Positions 1 through 11,299 of a stretch of 64,000 nt of DNA are shown here, piece after piece. Origin of the DNA: Cucurbitaria berberidis CBS 394.84 (taxonomy: Eukaryota > Ascomycota > Dothideomycetes > Pleosporales > Cucurbitariaceae); the NCBI RefSeq assembly GCF_010015615.1, contig NW_024468939.1, positions 2,115,789 to 2,179,788 on the forward strand. The letters run 5' to 3'. The translations under genes and the position numbers were made by a program. How positions within the stretch are numbered: position 1 is the first letter of the stretch; each line of letters begins with the position of its first letter. The notes under the pieces were generated by a model. The model was not told where the DNA came from, did not search any database, and worked only from the letters and a program-made list of their open reading frames with translations.

Positions 1-1779
1 CTGCCTCTCGCGCGCGTTGAACACCTCTTCAAGGTGAGTGAGTGTTGTATCATCGAATAGATGCTCATCCTGCCAGACTTTAAGGATCAAGTTGACTTCG
101 TCTCTGTAACTCCTTTCCGTCATACGTCCCATCTCCAGCCGACTAGGGAGCTGTTCGAGATGCTCGAACACTTTGCGCTCCACCAGCTGGGTTCCAATAG
201 CAAGGCGGTACTTGTACGATACACCGGATTCCTTTGCGGTGACTAAAAGGACGTCTGAGATGATGCGGAGGGCATTCAAGGTGACCTGTCGTATGTCGGG
301 GCGCCTAAGATCGTCCTTGCCTTCGGGATCGCCAGCACGGTTTCTTGGGTTGGCCTCTGTCAACTGGAACGGTTCTATGATATTAGATATGAGTATGTGA
401 ATAACCTCATCCATACCCTGAGCGGCATGTTCAACTGCGAAGACTGAAATAGCAGCGATGTCATCTGCAACGATGCTCCCAGGTGGTAAAGACGTAATTA
501 GCCAAAGGAACAATGTCCGCGAGCGAGGGCTCATGATACCAAGCCCATTGTCGACACGACCTGGGTAGTTGTCTCCTACCGGAAGGGGCCTGAACTGTGG
601 TTTCTCCTGATCATCTTCATCCTCGCTTGAAGGGTATGCATCCTCCTCATCAAAGGCTCCCAATTGATCGGCAAACTCGTTAACAAGATTCTGGGGGCCG
701 ATCCAAGAACCTTGACCGGCAAAGATCTCGGAATTCGCCGTGTCACAGACTAACTGATGTAACCGCCACCGGTAATATCGATTGACTGGGTGCTTCTGGT
801 CATAGAGCCAAGCAAATCGCTCTTCATCTTGAACCTGCGGATCGTTCATTAGTGCGGCTTCGAACTCCACACCGCCGATTATGACTCCTTCGATGGTCTG
901 ATGGACTAGTCTGAGGGTAGCAAGATCTGGCGGCTGGTTTGCGGTTATGACCAGGTGTTCAGTATCCTCGCGCGGTCTATCCCTGCTCCCTCCACCTAGA
1001 TCCGGCGGAGGAGCATACCCCTTGCGCGACTCAGGTGCCTGCCAGCGAGCGCCAAACGGCTCGCTACGTTGTGCCGTCTCTACTGTCCGACCGCCCAAGT
1101 ATCTGTCCAAGTGTAGATAGTATCCCTTGCCCAGATATTTCTTGTCATTGAGCTTGTTCATGGCCTCGTCAAGGTCCCGCGCATTGGCGTCTTTGTCGAA
1201 TATAACCTTCATCGTCGCAGATGGTCGCCCCTTCGTAGACGGGCCTTGCGGGGGAATCTTCTCGACCTTGGTGACCTTGAGCGATGGAAATGCTGCGAAC
1301 AGGTCTTCGACTCGGCGCGGATCAATTGCTGGCGGGAGATTAGAGGCTTTCGCGACGAGTGTCGAGAATACATTCTCTGCCTGCTTCGGGGCCTCGAGTG
1401 CTGCAGGACCCGTAGGAACTGCGCCTCCGAATCTTGACTGCATTTGTGGTGCTAATCGCCCAGGAGGAGCGTTGGGTCTTGGGTAGCCATCTAAAGGTTC
1501 AGGTTCGAGTGTGCCTGGCCCGCTCTTCATTGTCCTCTGTCGTCCCGTGAAGTGTCTCTTGCTCCCGGTAGGCACAAAGACATCTTCTTCGGCCGCATGG
1601 TCTCGCTCAGACTCTCCCAGAATGCTCTTATCCTCACCATGCTCCTCCATGAAGTCGGCCATGACCTTGTCGAGCGCATTCTTCTCCTCTCGTGCCTTTG
1701 CTTCCTCTTCTTCTTTGGCCTTGGGTGTTAATTGCGCCTTGTTGGCTTTTGCCGCGCCCAGCGAGAATTTGAACGCCAT
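1..1779 (-). CDS. U2SURP/SR140-like splicing protein (partial, runs off left edge)
   Basis: The frame is open without introns from an ATG at 1779 to base 1, giving 593 codons with no stop, so the C terminus lies outside the window. Residues about 135-225 look like a degenerate RRM. Residues about 278-335 form a SURP module (I-E-G-V-I-I-G-G, then F-x-W-L-Y and H-x-V-N-x-Y-Y-R-W). From about 416 to the edge is a CID-like helical domain (S-P-R-S-R-T-L-F-L-W). RRM + SURP + CID in this order is the architecture of the U2 snRNP-associated protein SR140/U2SURP, which acts in the nucleus in pre-mRNA splicing. The N terminus is short and charged, starting M-A-F-K-F-S-L. The frame remains open upstream of this ATG, so a spliced 5' extension cannot be excluded. 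A 223-bp gap separates it from the divergent gene at 2003. Domain calls are by eye; the family name is likely but not certain. Confidence 0.82.
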   Translation of the reverse strand, partial: MAFKFSLGAAKANKAQLTPKAKEEEEAKAREEKNALDKVMADFMEEHGEDKSILGESERDHAAEEDVFVPTGSKRHFTGRQRTMKSGPGTLEPEPLDGYPRPNAPPGRLAPQMQSRFGGAVPTGPAALEAPKQAENVFSTLVAKASNLPPAIDPRRVEDLFAAFPSLKVTKVEKIPPQGPSTKGRPSATMKVIFDKDANARDLDEAMNKLNDKKYLGKGYYLHLDRYLGGRTVETAQRSEPFGARWQAPESRKGYAPPPDLGGGSRDRPREDTEHLVITANQPPDLATLRLVHQTIEGVIIGGVEFEAALMNDPQVQDEERFAWLYDQKHPVNRYYRWRLHQLVCDTANSEIFAGQGSWIGPQNLVNEFADQLGAFDEEDAYPSSEDEDDQEKPQFRPLPVGDNYPGRVDNGLGIMSPRSRTLFLWLITSLPPGSIVADDIAAISVFAVEHAAQGMDEVIHILISNIIEPFQLTEANPRNRAGDPEGKDDLRRPDIRQVTLNALRIISDVLLVTAKESGVSYKYRLAIGTQLVERKVFEHLEQLPSRLEMGRMTERSYRDEVNLILKVWQDEHLFDDTTLTHLEEVFNARERQ

Positions 1780-2002
1780 GGCGCCGTGAGTGTCGAATGC
1801 TGGTAACGGCTCTTTGGTCGACAGGTGAGGGCCGCATGGGCACGAGAGCTATCGTAGAGTTAAGCTTGCGGAGGCGGTCTGTGACACCCTGGCTGCCGAT
1901 GACTAGCGCGTCCCGCTACCTACCTTGTCCCACCCTGCGTTGACTTATGAACCACGTTCAGTCTGGTGACTCTAGTCAGTGGTCAGAATCTATCTAGTTA
2001 CC

Positions 2003-3198
2003 ATGACTTCGGCGCAGGAGGTTCAGTCATTGCTGCGATTCTTGTCGCAAGATGCCAAACTTCCGCTCGCGCAGGCAATGGGCAAAGTCAAGAACCTTCA
2101 AGCAGCCAAGCTCGTCACGTAAGCACGTGAGCACGCATCCTATCTTCAGTCGTGCATACTAACGCGTGCAGAGCATCCGACCTATCAAAGGCGGACTTTG
2201 AGAGCCTCAAGACCGTCTTTGGAGACGAGAAGGTAGCGCGACAGGTGCTAAATGCCGCAAAGCGAGCCTCGAAAAAGCGCGCATCAAGCGATGCTTCAGC
2301 CCCAGTTCCAGCACCATCGCCAAAGAAGGCGAAGCCGATGCCCATGTACGGACAGCCACTCAATCCTACCGAGTTTGAAGCATCGCTTGCGCTCCCAGAG
2401 GCGGACTGTGACGAGGAGAAGCTCAAGTCTGCAGTCATCTATACAAACAGAGCTCCGCTAGTACTGGCGTTTGCATGCACTTTGCTTAAATACACCATGC
2501 CCGAACAGCCAATCTCAAGTAGGCTCAGCCTCGCCCAAGCAGTCACCTCCATGAACAGTAAGAACAAAGCCATCCACGTTGGCTTGGATACTGGACAAGC
2601 GGCCGAAGATGAAGGATGGGGCGAAGGCCAACCAATCATGCGAATCATGACTAGGGATGTTCGCGTCATGAAGAGGTGGGGCTATGAGTGGGAGGAAGAA
2701 TCCACGCAAGGGACGCTTACGGCTTCAACACAAGAAACGCTCAAATCTTCCCAGGAGACACTTGTGGAAGAAGCAAAGGCGAAAGATCCCGCGCTTTGGG
2801 GCGTCGATCTAGAGGCACTCAAGAAGGCCAACCAACCTGGAGCAGGCGGATCATATAAAGGGGCAACAAGTCAATTGCCCATCTACACAGCCCAGTCAGC
2901 CAGAGCTTATCTTATGAAGGCATTCGAGACTCCAAAAGTAGAAGGAACAGCACCTGCGAAGCGAACAAATACTGGGATAGTAGCGGAGAAGGAGCGCAAT
3001 CTCAGTCTCCTACTAGGTGCTCTCGAGCTCTTGTACCAATCATGGGCTGATGTTCTGAGCAGCGAAACCCTTAATAATCGCGCTTGGGGATGGTATGTCC
3101 GCGTGCGCCCAGATGTAGCACATGGAGCAGCTGGATGGGGTGGCAAGGGAAATGTCAAGTTGTCAGACATCCTCGAGCTGAGGCGGCCTGCTGGATAA
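2003..3198 (+). CDS. Conserved-looking protein of unknown function, 380 aa
   Basis: Two exons, 2003-2118 and 2172-3198. The 53-nt intron has GTAAGC, a TACTAAC branch site and GCAG, and joining it in phase 2 gives one continuous frame from M-T-S-A-Q-E. I do not recognise the family. The N-terminal 70 residues are predicted helical. A Lys/Ala/Pro-rich linker follows, then a folded middle part with the Trp/Gly-rich string E-D-E-G-W-G-E-G-Q-P and R-R/K-W-G-Y-E-W. The C terminus has W-x-W-Y-V-R-V-R-P, a Gly/Trp-rich turn and a final L-E-L-R-R. There is no signal peptide or membrane segment. The composition of the linker (K-K-A-K) would fit a nuclear protein, but that is inference. It is transcribed divergently from the splicing factor and converges on the HAD hydrolase. 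Confidence 0.8.
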
Positions 3199-3336
3199 CT
3201 GCCATTTTTCTTTCAGGACCTTAGCTCTTTGACAGACCAAAACACTTCAACAATCCTCATAGTGATCGATTAGCTCTGATACGAGCTTTTGAAGTTGTTC
3301 CTAGTCCCTCATTAATCAACTATATTTTGATTCTGC

Positions 3337-4328
3337 TCATTTAATCTTATCAGCGTGCCACTGGCTCAAAGATCCCAAATCCCTCGTCATCAGCACAGTC
3401 CTGTTGTTACCATTCCTATCGACCACCTCGGCGTTACCAAGCTTCCAATTCTTCTCGGCCTCAGACTTGCCCCCCGAGCTCGAGGGATTACGGCCCAGGA
3501 ACACGCTATTCCAACCTGCTGCTTCGGCCCCATCGTAGTCCTTCTCTAGATCGTCACCCACATATAGCTTTTCAAAATTCTCGACCGTTAACCCCTCCTG
3601 GTTGCCCACTAGCGTTTCTTCGAGCATTTCAGTTGCGGCGTCAAACATCCTACTGTCTGGTTTTTCGAAGCCAACATCGTAGCTCAGCACGACGAAATTG
3701 ACGTCGTCGCCCAACGCCGCATCCGCCTCATGCTGGTCGGCTGAACCAATCCTCCTCGGGCCAACCTTGAGGCCTAAAGATTCCAGTATTCCTGGTACGC
3801 GATCATCGGAGTTTGTGATGATGCCAACAACAGTTTTGTCCCATGTCCAAGCAGAACTGGTTTTACTCAATGGTCCATTGCGCAGCATATCGAAGAAGGG
3901 TTGGACATCATCGTAAAGATCGTAGCCTTCTTTCGTTGAGTATCGTTTCAACAGCTCTTTAATAAGAGCCTGTGGAACTTCATTTCCAGGGTTGAGAAAC
4001 TCCTTGAAGGTGTTGCGTATTACCTTCATTCATTAGTCTGCGTTGTGATGTCTCTCAGGGCGTAGAGGCTCACGGTGCCCCACCACTTCTCCGCTCCAAG
4101 TCCTGTAGCCTTGCCATAATTTGGATTACGTTTCGACTCCTGCTTGAATGCTTGCTTAAATGATGTAGCTACTGCCTTTGCGTGTGTGGTGTCGCCGCAA
4201 TCAATACCGTGGCGAGCTGCGGCTCTAGCGTACGCAACTGGGATCGGCACGCTGGGTGTGAACAGAGTACCAAATGCATCGAAACATAGCAGCAGATTCT
4301 TCTTTCCCACCGCTTTCGTGGCTGACAT
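3337..4328 (-). CDS. HAD-superfamily hydrolase, 313 aa
   Basis: Two exons on the minus strand, 4328-4074 and 4023-3337, with a 50-nt phase-0 intron (GTGAGC, ACTAATG, AAG). All four HAD motifs are visible. Motif I is C-F-D-A-F-G-T-L-F (Asp nucleophile; the second Asp of the usual DxDGT is Phe, as in many HDHD3-like members). Motif II is I-I-T-N-S-D-D-R. The motif III Lys is in G-F-E-K-P-D-S. Motif IV is V-G-D-D-L-E-K-D-Y-D-G-A. A helical cap lies between motifs I and II. The fold implies a phosphatase or dehalogenase-type hydrolase in the cytosol; the substrate cannot be read from sequence. An upstream in-frame ATG at 4397 would add 23 residues, but 4328 (M-S-A-T-K) fits family starts better. 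The 146-bp gap to DPM1 must serve as a shared divergent promoter. Confidence 0.88.
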
Positions 4329-4474
4329 AGCGGAGGGTGTTGGAGGGAGGTGGTCGAAAGGGGTTAGTGGTCCAAGCTCCTGTGCGGACACGATCACCTC
4401 CGCGATTCCCAGACTTCGACACGACCTCGAACTGCAGTCTTTCGTTCACCTATCAGCAACATCCAGCAGTCAAA

Positions 4475-5266
4475 ATGCCGCCCAAACAGAGCCAGGACAA
4501 GTACTCAGTCCTCCTACCAACATACAATGAGCGCCGGAACCTGCCTATAATAACATGGCTGCTCCACAAGACGTTCACCGAGAAGTATGTAGTACCCTGC
4601 ACACTACCTTGCAGTCAAGTGCAATTCTAACTGCCATTGAACAGCAAACTCGATTGGGAGCTCATCATCATCGACGACGGCTCACCCGACGGCACCCAAG
4701 AAGTAGCCGCCCAACTCCAAAAAGCCTACACCCCTCAACGCATCCAAATTCGCGCGCGAGCTGGTAAACTCGGCCTCGGAACCGCCTACGTACACGGCCT
4801 ACAATTTGCGACCGGAAACTTTGTCATCATCATGGACGCCGATTTCTCGCACCACCCAAAATTCATCGCGCCCATGATCGCCCTACAGAAGACGAAGAAC
4901 TACGATATCGTAACAGGCACCAGGTACGCGGGCGATGGAGGCGTCTTTGGGTGGGATCTGAAGAGGAAGTTTGTGAGTCGGGGCGCAAATCTGTTTGCGG
5001 ATACGGTGTTGAGGCCTGGTGTGAGTGATCTTACCGGCAGCTTTAGGCTGTATAAGAAGGAGGTGCTGCAGAAGGTGATCCGGAGTACCGAGAGCAAGGG
5101 CTATACATTCCAGATGGAGATGATGGTGCGGGCGAAGGCGATGGGATGCACGGTCGCGGAGGTCCCCATCTCATTCGTCGACCGTCTGTACGGCGAGAGC
5201 AAGCTTGGTGGTGATGAGATTGTGGAGTATGCAAAGGGCGTGCTCAACCTGTGGTTGAAGGTCTAA
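4475..5266 (+). CDS. DPM1: Dolichol-phosphate mannosyltransferase catalytic subunit, 243 aa
   Basis: Two exons, 4475-4584 and 4645-5266. The 60-nt intron (GTATGT, TCTAACTG, ACAG) is in phase 2. The protein is a GT2 glycosyltransferase: P-T-Y-N-E-R-R-N near residue 15, D-D-G-S-P-D-G-T, the metal-binding M-D-A-D-F-S-H-H-P, G-T-R-Y, D-L-T-G-S-F-R-L-Y and the C-terminal V-P-I-S-F-V-D-R-L-Y-G-E-S-K-L-G. It transfers mannose from GDP-mannose to dolichyl phosphate at the ER membrane, supplying N-glycosylation, O-mannosylation and GPI anchors. The length matches the short DPM1 type of S. pombe and human, which has no C-terminal membrane anchor and relies on DPM2/DPM3, unlike the S. cerevisiae enzyme. 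Identification is firm. Confidence 0.95.
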
Positions 5267-5569
5267 GAAGAGAGGCTAGCTTTGCATGGCGTTGGCGTTC
5301 GATGGGATGGGATGAATGGCATGATTAGGCCTACAGGCTTCTTGATCTGAAATATCTGAGGCTGGCATATAGGAGACGGGAAACCAATCTTCCTGGATTT
5401 GCAACAACCCTTTCTCCTGCTCTGCAACTCCTACCCATAACCCTACACCAGCCTCCTTATAAATGCCATTCCTTGCGTCTTGTGTACAGGCATACGCTCT
5501 TGAACCTCAAGTCTCCAACACCACAGGTAACAGTATAACCCGCCTTGTAGTGAAAAAGTACCGTAAATC

Positions 5570-6226
5570 TCACTTCCTATTCAAGTATCCATCTTCCCGA
5601 CTCCCTTCCTCCATAGGTGTTTCGAACCCACCCTCCGAACTTTCACTTTCCTTCGTCCCAGCTGGATGACTCGTCAAAGCAGCCTCTCTCGTAGGACTCG
5701 CAGACATGACCGACATAGGAATCCTCGTCGTCGTGGTTTCCCTAATAGACTGCATCTGTGCCCGCGACGACGACTGAGATGGGCTCTTCGTAATCGGACT
5801 GTCAATGGTAGGTACGCTAACACCAGCCAAAACCCCTTCCCCACCGGATTCTTTCTGAGCTCCGCCAGCACCACTACTGGAACCAACGATTGGTGTGGGT
5901 CTAGAAATCTTGGACTGCCGCTTCCGAAACGAAATCGTGCGTTCCTTGCGCTGTTGAGTCGACGGATCGTATCCCGTGGCTCGCGGTGAGAGGCGGCGCA
6001 TTGGTGATGTGTTGTCTATCTCCTCATCGCCGTCAAATTCTTCGGAGCTTGAATCGGATTTCTTGGTGCTGCAGAGGTTGGCGATGCGTTTACTAATTCG
6101 GGCACGTTGGGTGATGGCTTTACTTTCGCTAGTGCCGTCGAGTCGGGGAAGCATTGTGGTTGCTGGTAAGGGTTGTGTCGAAGTAGTAGTTGGAGAGAGG
6201 CTGTTACAGTCGAGCGGAGGTGCCAT
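5570..6226 (-). CDS. Ser/Thr-rich protein of unknown function, 218 aa
   Basis: A single open frame from an ATG at 6226. It is rich in Ser, Thr, Pro, Arg and Glu with no hydrophobic core, so it is probably largely disordered. Visible pieces are a helical segment with A-R-I-S-K-R-I-A-N-L near residue 43, an acidic run (E-E-F-D-G-D-E-E) and a basic patch (F-R-K-R-Q-S-K) that could act as a nuclear signal. No known domain is recognised. It is convergent with DPM1, with about 300 bp between the stops. Gene-like codon use and the uninterrupted frame support it, but a disordered 218-residue ORF alone is weaker evidence than a domain match. Confidence 0.6.
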   Translation of the reverse strand: MAPPLDCNSLSPTTTSTQPLPATTMLPRLDGTSESKAITQRARISKRIANLCSTKKSDSSSEEFDGDEEIDNTSPMRRLSPRATGYDPSTQQRKERTISFRKRQSKISRPTPIVGSSSGAGGAQKESGGEGVLAGVSVPTIDSPITKSPSQSSSRAQMQSIRETTTTRIPMSVMSASPTREAALTSHPAGTKESESSEGGFETPMEEGSREDGYLNRK

Positions 6227-6570
6227 ATATGTGGTTTTCTCTTTCTGTCCCTGCCTGGTACTTGTAGGTTATTTGCTCTTTCCTCTGTGGTAGGTGGGCA
6301 AGAATGGCAAAATAGCAGTATATCCACACTGCCGCATTCTAGGGCTCGTAGACAGTGTTCCTAAGCCTCATTCTCTGTATATTCGTTGCAGTTCCTTATC
6401 AATAAGCTACTCGTTGATTCTGAGTTTTTGATGACGAGCGTCAGAGGCTATATACTGATCATACCAACTATATATTGTTTCTGCTTCGACACCCGATATC
6501 TGACTGAGTGGAATAGTAATTATATTACATATGAAATCGGGAGCACCCTTCCAAATAATCCAGCAGACAC
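6227..6570. other. Intergenic, nothing recognised
   Basis: Upstream of the Ser-rich gene and downstream of the O-methyltransferase. No convincing ORF, RNA gene or repeat was seen. Confidence 0.5.
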
Positions 6571-7769
6571 CTATTTTGGCACCGCCGCAATGATAGAATG
6601 AAATCTTTCATCATCATATCTATGCACATCAACCACCTTGAGCCCTGCTCTTCCCAAGAGGTTTTCCCAATCCTCTTTACATCGTTCAATCCCACCCAAG
6701 CACGCCATCATCGCGATATCCATGAGGGCCACCTGCCACGGCACCTTCGTGTTAGGCAACACGACTTCATCAATCAAGATACGTGAATCAGCACCTAGAG
6801 CGGGGATTATGTTCGAAAGAATGCGGATGCAGTCTTCGTCTGTCCAATCGTGCAAGATGTGGCGCAGGTAGTAGAATTTTGCGCCCTGGATCGGTTGAGG
6901 GGTGAAGAAGTCGTACGCGTGGAACTCGATGCCGTCGATTTTTGGGGCATGTGCAAGCGTTGAGGGTATATCTTGGACGACAATACGGCCTGTCATGAGG
7001 GGAAAGTTCTTCTGGAATGCCACGGAGTGCTGTCCAAAACCGCCGCCGATGTCAACAAGTAGCGCAGAGTCATTCGCTGCTTTGAAGCTTCCGACCTCCC
7101 GTTCAACGGGGTAGGAAATTACCCAGCTTTTTACTGCATCCAGAACCATGATGTGGCCAAGCGATTTCATCTGTTCTGGGTGTCGCTTCAGCCACTCAAA
7201 TGGCGTGAGATCTGTCTTGAGTGCCTGTTGGAAGGGCAGGTCCTTGGGATCCGTCATGTCTTGGTACTTGTGCTCGCGTAGGTATTTTGGTAAGGCATGA
7301 GCAACCGGAAGATGAATTCCTGATATATGTGGCTCGGCACCAACGACATTCGGGTCTGCAAAAACGCGTGTGGTCCGACTCGCCCTGAACACATCTTTGC
7401 TGACTTCTTCAATTAAGCCAAAAGAAGCCATGTCGCGGAGCAGATGAGTGAGAAAATTTGGTGCCGCTGCGGTTTTCTCGACGAGTTCTTCATGGGTCAC
7501 TAGGTTTGATGATGACGAAAGAGTGGTAAAAATAGAGAGGTCGAGACCGATTTGAATGAGGGACCATTGGAGAGACTAGAGACAAATTAGCGGGTGATAA
7601 GTCAGAAGTAATACTTAGGGAAACTCACCCCTGTTCCTAGGCTGAACAAAATCTCCCAATCAGTGAACAGATCCCTTTGAAGGTCTCTTAGTTGTTACTG
7701 AATCCTATGCCGCTCGTTGGCACCAGCTTTGGTGTAAAAGCCGCGGATTTGATCCATTGCTGCCTCCAT
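6571..7769 (-). CDS. Family-2 O-methyltransferase with an in-frame stop in exon 1 (possible pseudogene)
   Basis: SAM-dependent O-methyltransferase of the fungal secondary-metabolite type (sterigmatocystin 8-O-methyltransferase-like). The large exon 7575-6571 encodes the winged-helix part (T-H-E-E-L-V-E-K-T-A-A-A-P), the SAM site V-D-I-G-G-G-F-G, the acidic loop I-V-V-Q-D-I-P-S and the catalytic-His region L-H-D-W-T-D-E-D-C. Upstream, 7769-7629 encodes the expected N-terminal dimerisation helices (M-E-A-A-M-D-Q-I-R-G-F-Y, later D-L-Q-R-D-L-F-T-D-W-E). It is joined in phase 0 by a 53-nt GTGAGT...TAG intron (7576-7628). However, codon 25 of that exon is TAA at 7697-7695, where the family normally has Gln or Arg; CAA to TAA is one C-to-T change. 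Translation from the next ATG (7500) would lose the dimerisation region. It is either a recently disabled gene or one using an unseen splice form. The substrate is unknown. Confidence 0.75.
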
Positions 7770-8067
7770 CTTGATGAGATTGCTTTTCCTCAAGATAAGT
7801 GGGAGATAATGACCAATACGTGGTATGGTGATTGTTGCGGAAACGATGCTGTTGAATAGCAGCCATCATCGGATATCTGCTCCAGCTTTTATACCCCTCG
7901 TCGAGTTTAATCTGTCCTACTTTCGCCTTTAAAATAATCTCCGAATCGGTATTTGTTTGTCGCCGAGTTATACGAGTTCGGCTCAGCTTTGGGGAAGCAC
8001 TACAGAAAGGAGCGATACAGCCGGTGCGGACCGAAAATGCTGACACAACCCCGAAACTCAAACCTGG

Positions 8068-10188
8068 TCATATCAAATGCAAAGTCGGCTTAGGAATCAT
8101 ACCTAGCTGATTTATCTCCCACTCAAACTCCTTCCTGTATCTTTCTTCATTCATAAGTTCTGTCCTCATAATGCCTTGAAGGTAACATGGCCCGAGGAGT
8201 TGAGACAGATTTCTCTGAATACCGCCTGCGCTTACGCTCCAACGAGCTCCATTTGCCACAAGTTCACCGACATCGCGTACTACAAAAGGGACATTTGGTC
8301 CTCCGAATGCCACAACTACATCACCAACAGTAGTATCTGGGGGAGCAAGGCCCATGTACCCTCGTTTGGTGATAACAAGACGATGGGCTTGGAGAACGTC
8401 GCCGATGTATGAGTGCAGTATCCCAACTAGCTCACAATCATGTTTAAGTTTCCCAGAAGAATGGAACTGGAGACCTCTACGAGACATAATAGCGGAACCG
8501 GCAACTGAGCAGTATTCCTTCCATCCAGCACCATTTTCTGCAAGGAAGAGTTCCAGATAAAGTTTCCAGATCCTGCAGAGTTCGCTATCGGACAATCTAA
8601 TGTTGAGATGAGCAGCATTAAGATATCGTTGGAAAGGATGCTCGTGATTGTAAGGCATATCAGTCATGAGCGTGGATCCTAAAGCTCCAGTCCACGTCTG
8701 ACCACTCGGGTAAGGCTCATACTTGGACTCCAGCGATAGTAATGATATAATAGTCGTGCGAAGATCGACAAAATCTGCCCAGCTTTGGCTAGGGTTGATA
8801 CGATGACTTATGTGGAAACCACGAGCCACGACATCAAAACGGTGTCCACGAATCATGATGATACTTGGCGCATTGGTAAAGTGGTATCCTTTGTATTGAA
8901 GCGTGGTGGAAGTGCCATAGTCTGAGCCGAATATGGGTTTCCACTCTTCTGTATGACGAGTACGTAGCTCCGGTGCCCAAGACGGTAGATAATTGTCGTT
9001 GAACCATGTCGATGCGGCGTCATCCATGACTCGATTCGTATCTGGTTTTCTATGATCACGACGACGGGAAAGTCCAGCATAGAAGAGCGATTTTGGCCCT
9101 CCATATCTTCTCCAATACTCGCGGTATACCCATTCAACGGGTCGAGTGTAATCGGGAACGAAAGCGTCCGGCACAAATAACTTCAGGCCGTTTCCGCTAA
9201 CAGCAAGACTCAGAAGCGCATAGACTCTATCTCTGTCGTCTTTGCATTTCTTGTTTCTCATATCCCAAGCTACACCACCTGTGCTCCACTGCGGATCGAC
9301 GTCAATAACTATTTGGGGAGAATTGATTGTACGCATGTTTAAGGAGTGTTTTGCACGGCGATGGCTGAGATACCATGCGTGTTTTATAGACACCATGGCT
9401 TTAGGGGGCGACGAAACTTCAAAAAGACAGCTCATAATAATCCGCGTCGCTGAGTCGAACTCATCCCAGCTTAGGCTGAACGCGCCACAGAGAATCTTCG
9501 GGTTGCTTGCAAGTGCAAGCTCCTGTACAATCCTAGCAGACGGGGGTACAAGGTCAGTGGACATATCACATACAGTTTAAGCGTAACTCTCTTACCATAG
9601 ACGAGTGAACCAGTCACTTTCGTAGATAGCCTCCACATGCGCCTGTAGTGCAGCCTCGACAACTAGGTCTACATCCACACCGGGTTGTAGAATATCGCCA
9701 TAGGCGGTGACGGTCCAAAAAGGTCCCACTTCGCATAGCGTACTGTATTGCGGAGCTTCATCTGCAAGCTTTTGAAGGAACTTCAACGCCCACAATCGGT
9801 GTGTTGAAAGCTGCCCAATCCAGCAGAGGGTAGTATTTGCTTGCTGATAGATTTGTCCCATTATCGCAACTTGCTGACCTTTCTCAATATCATCTTGCTG
9901 ATTTATGCAGACGGCATCAATCCATAGATTTCCGATTTCATCCGGAAGTCTGAGCTGGAGAAGGATAGTGTGGAGATTCTTCGATATATGTAGTGTTCGG
10001 TCGTTGACAACGATTGATTCGAACAGATCTGGCTCGCCCCAGACGTAGGATAAAGCATCGTAAGAGTAATGCTCCTCGAGTCGATAGGTTGCAAGATGAG
10101 CTTTAAGAGGAGCGTTGCCATAGCCTGGTTCTAATTGAAGCAGCCTAATGCTGTTGACGTCTTGCAACGGCGTATATGAGTATTCCAT
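8068..10188 (-). CDS. HET-domain (heterokaryon incompatibility) protein, 685 aa
   Basis: Two exons, 10188-9596 and 9532-8068, with a 63-nt intron (GTAAGA...CTAG) interrupting the Trp codon of the R-L-W-I-V-Q-E-L motif in phase 2. The three HET-domain blocks are present. Y-D-A-L-S-Y-V-W-G-E-P is at about 43-53, L-W-I-D-A-V-C-I-N-Q-Q-D at about 88-100, and W-F-T-R-L-W-I-V-Q-E-L at about 193-203. The C-terminal 480 residues are typical in length but carry no domain I can name, and no NACHT/WD repeats follow. HET proteins trigger regulated cell death on allorecognition in filamentous ascomycetes; the partner is not evident here. The 3' end lies about 300 bp from the O-methyltransferase start on the same strand. 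Confidence 0.92.
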
Positions 10189-11299
10189 TCTGTAGCGATA
10201 TAGGGCTGCAATGCAAAGGAGGTGAAAATTTCACTTTATTTCGTAGGTTTGGTTTCAACAATATGCTTGTGGATGTAAGTGATGAATGCGTGCGAGGAGT
10301 GAGGTGTGCCTAGCGTGCATAGTGGCGCAGCTCTTCCATGCAAGCCTTAGGCAGGAAAGCAGAATCACCAAGCAACCAATTAGCGTTTCGCCTCTTCTGA
10401 GCATCGTTCAGAGATGCATCGCTAGGAAACAGAGAAGGGCGCTTCTGAGATAGTATCAGTGTGATGAAAGCATTGATGACCAGGACCATAATTCAGTGTA
10501 GTATTTCGTAAGGTAATCACTAGGCAGCAGGTTCAGCGATTCAAAAGTGGCCTAGCCGTTTTGAGGTCCATTGGCTGCGCTTTTTGGAACTTATACAGCA
10601 GCGAGGCGAAACTGAAGTTGGTGGGCTCACGTTCTCTCGACATGGTGAGTTCAATGTCGCTTGGGAGTTTTACTTGTCATCTTCCCGAGCGCCCACTACG
10701 GCAATCGTGCCAGCCCCACTATCATCCTTACCCCACATTGTTCTCCAATTTCGCATCTCGTATTTTATCAAGTAGGATGTCCCCAATTTGTATCACCACA
10801 GGCACAATATCATTTTTCTCTATCCTACATAGCTGACTGCTTCGAACGGTAGCAACAGACCATTCAGAGCCCGCCCAGTAAGCTTTAAGGATCCAGAACC
10901 AAGTAACGCCCTTTCTACGCATGGACAGGGCGGGCCTTGCATATTCTTACCGTACTTCTAGATGAGTTATATTACTTTCGATTTAAACCCAGCCAATGAA
11001 CTATCACGAGCTATACTCGTGGTAGGGGTATCTACCGCTATCCTATTTTCGGATCCAGGAACCCCGAGCTATGCAGAAACTCATGTTGGTAGAACAAGAA
11101 TCATTCATGAGAGCAACCCGGATAATATGATATGTGCCACTTCGTCGCTACGAATATGGCAGTCACCTATTTTTGCGTTGTCTTGAGCCCTCCAGGTCCC
11201 GTTTGGCGGCTCAGCCGGACGTACAAGATGCTGCTCTCCTCCCCATGGCGCAAAATCTTTGGAGGGACACAAATCTACACTAAGACAACATCTGACACG
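10189..11299. other. Intergenic, 1.1 kb, nothing recognised
   Basis: Shared upstream region of the HET gene (minus) and the FAD oxidase (plus). Only short ORFs without family features occur, and no tRNA or clear repeat was seen. Confidence 0.5.

Noticed and set aside
7705..8061. A 118-codon minus-strand frame between the HET and methyltransferase genes
   Set aside because: It overlaps the methyltransferase first exon in another frame, whose family match is much better.
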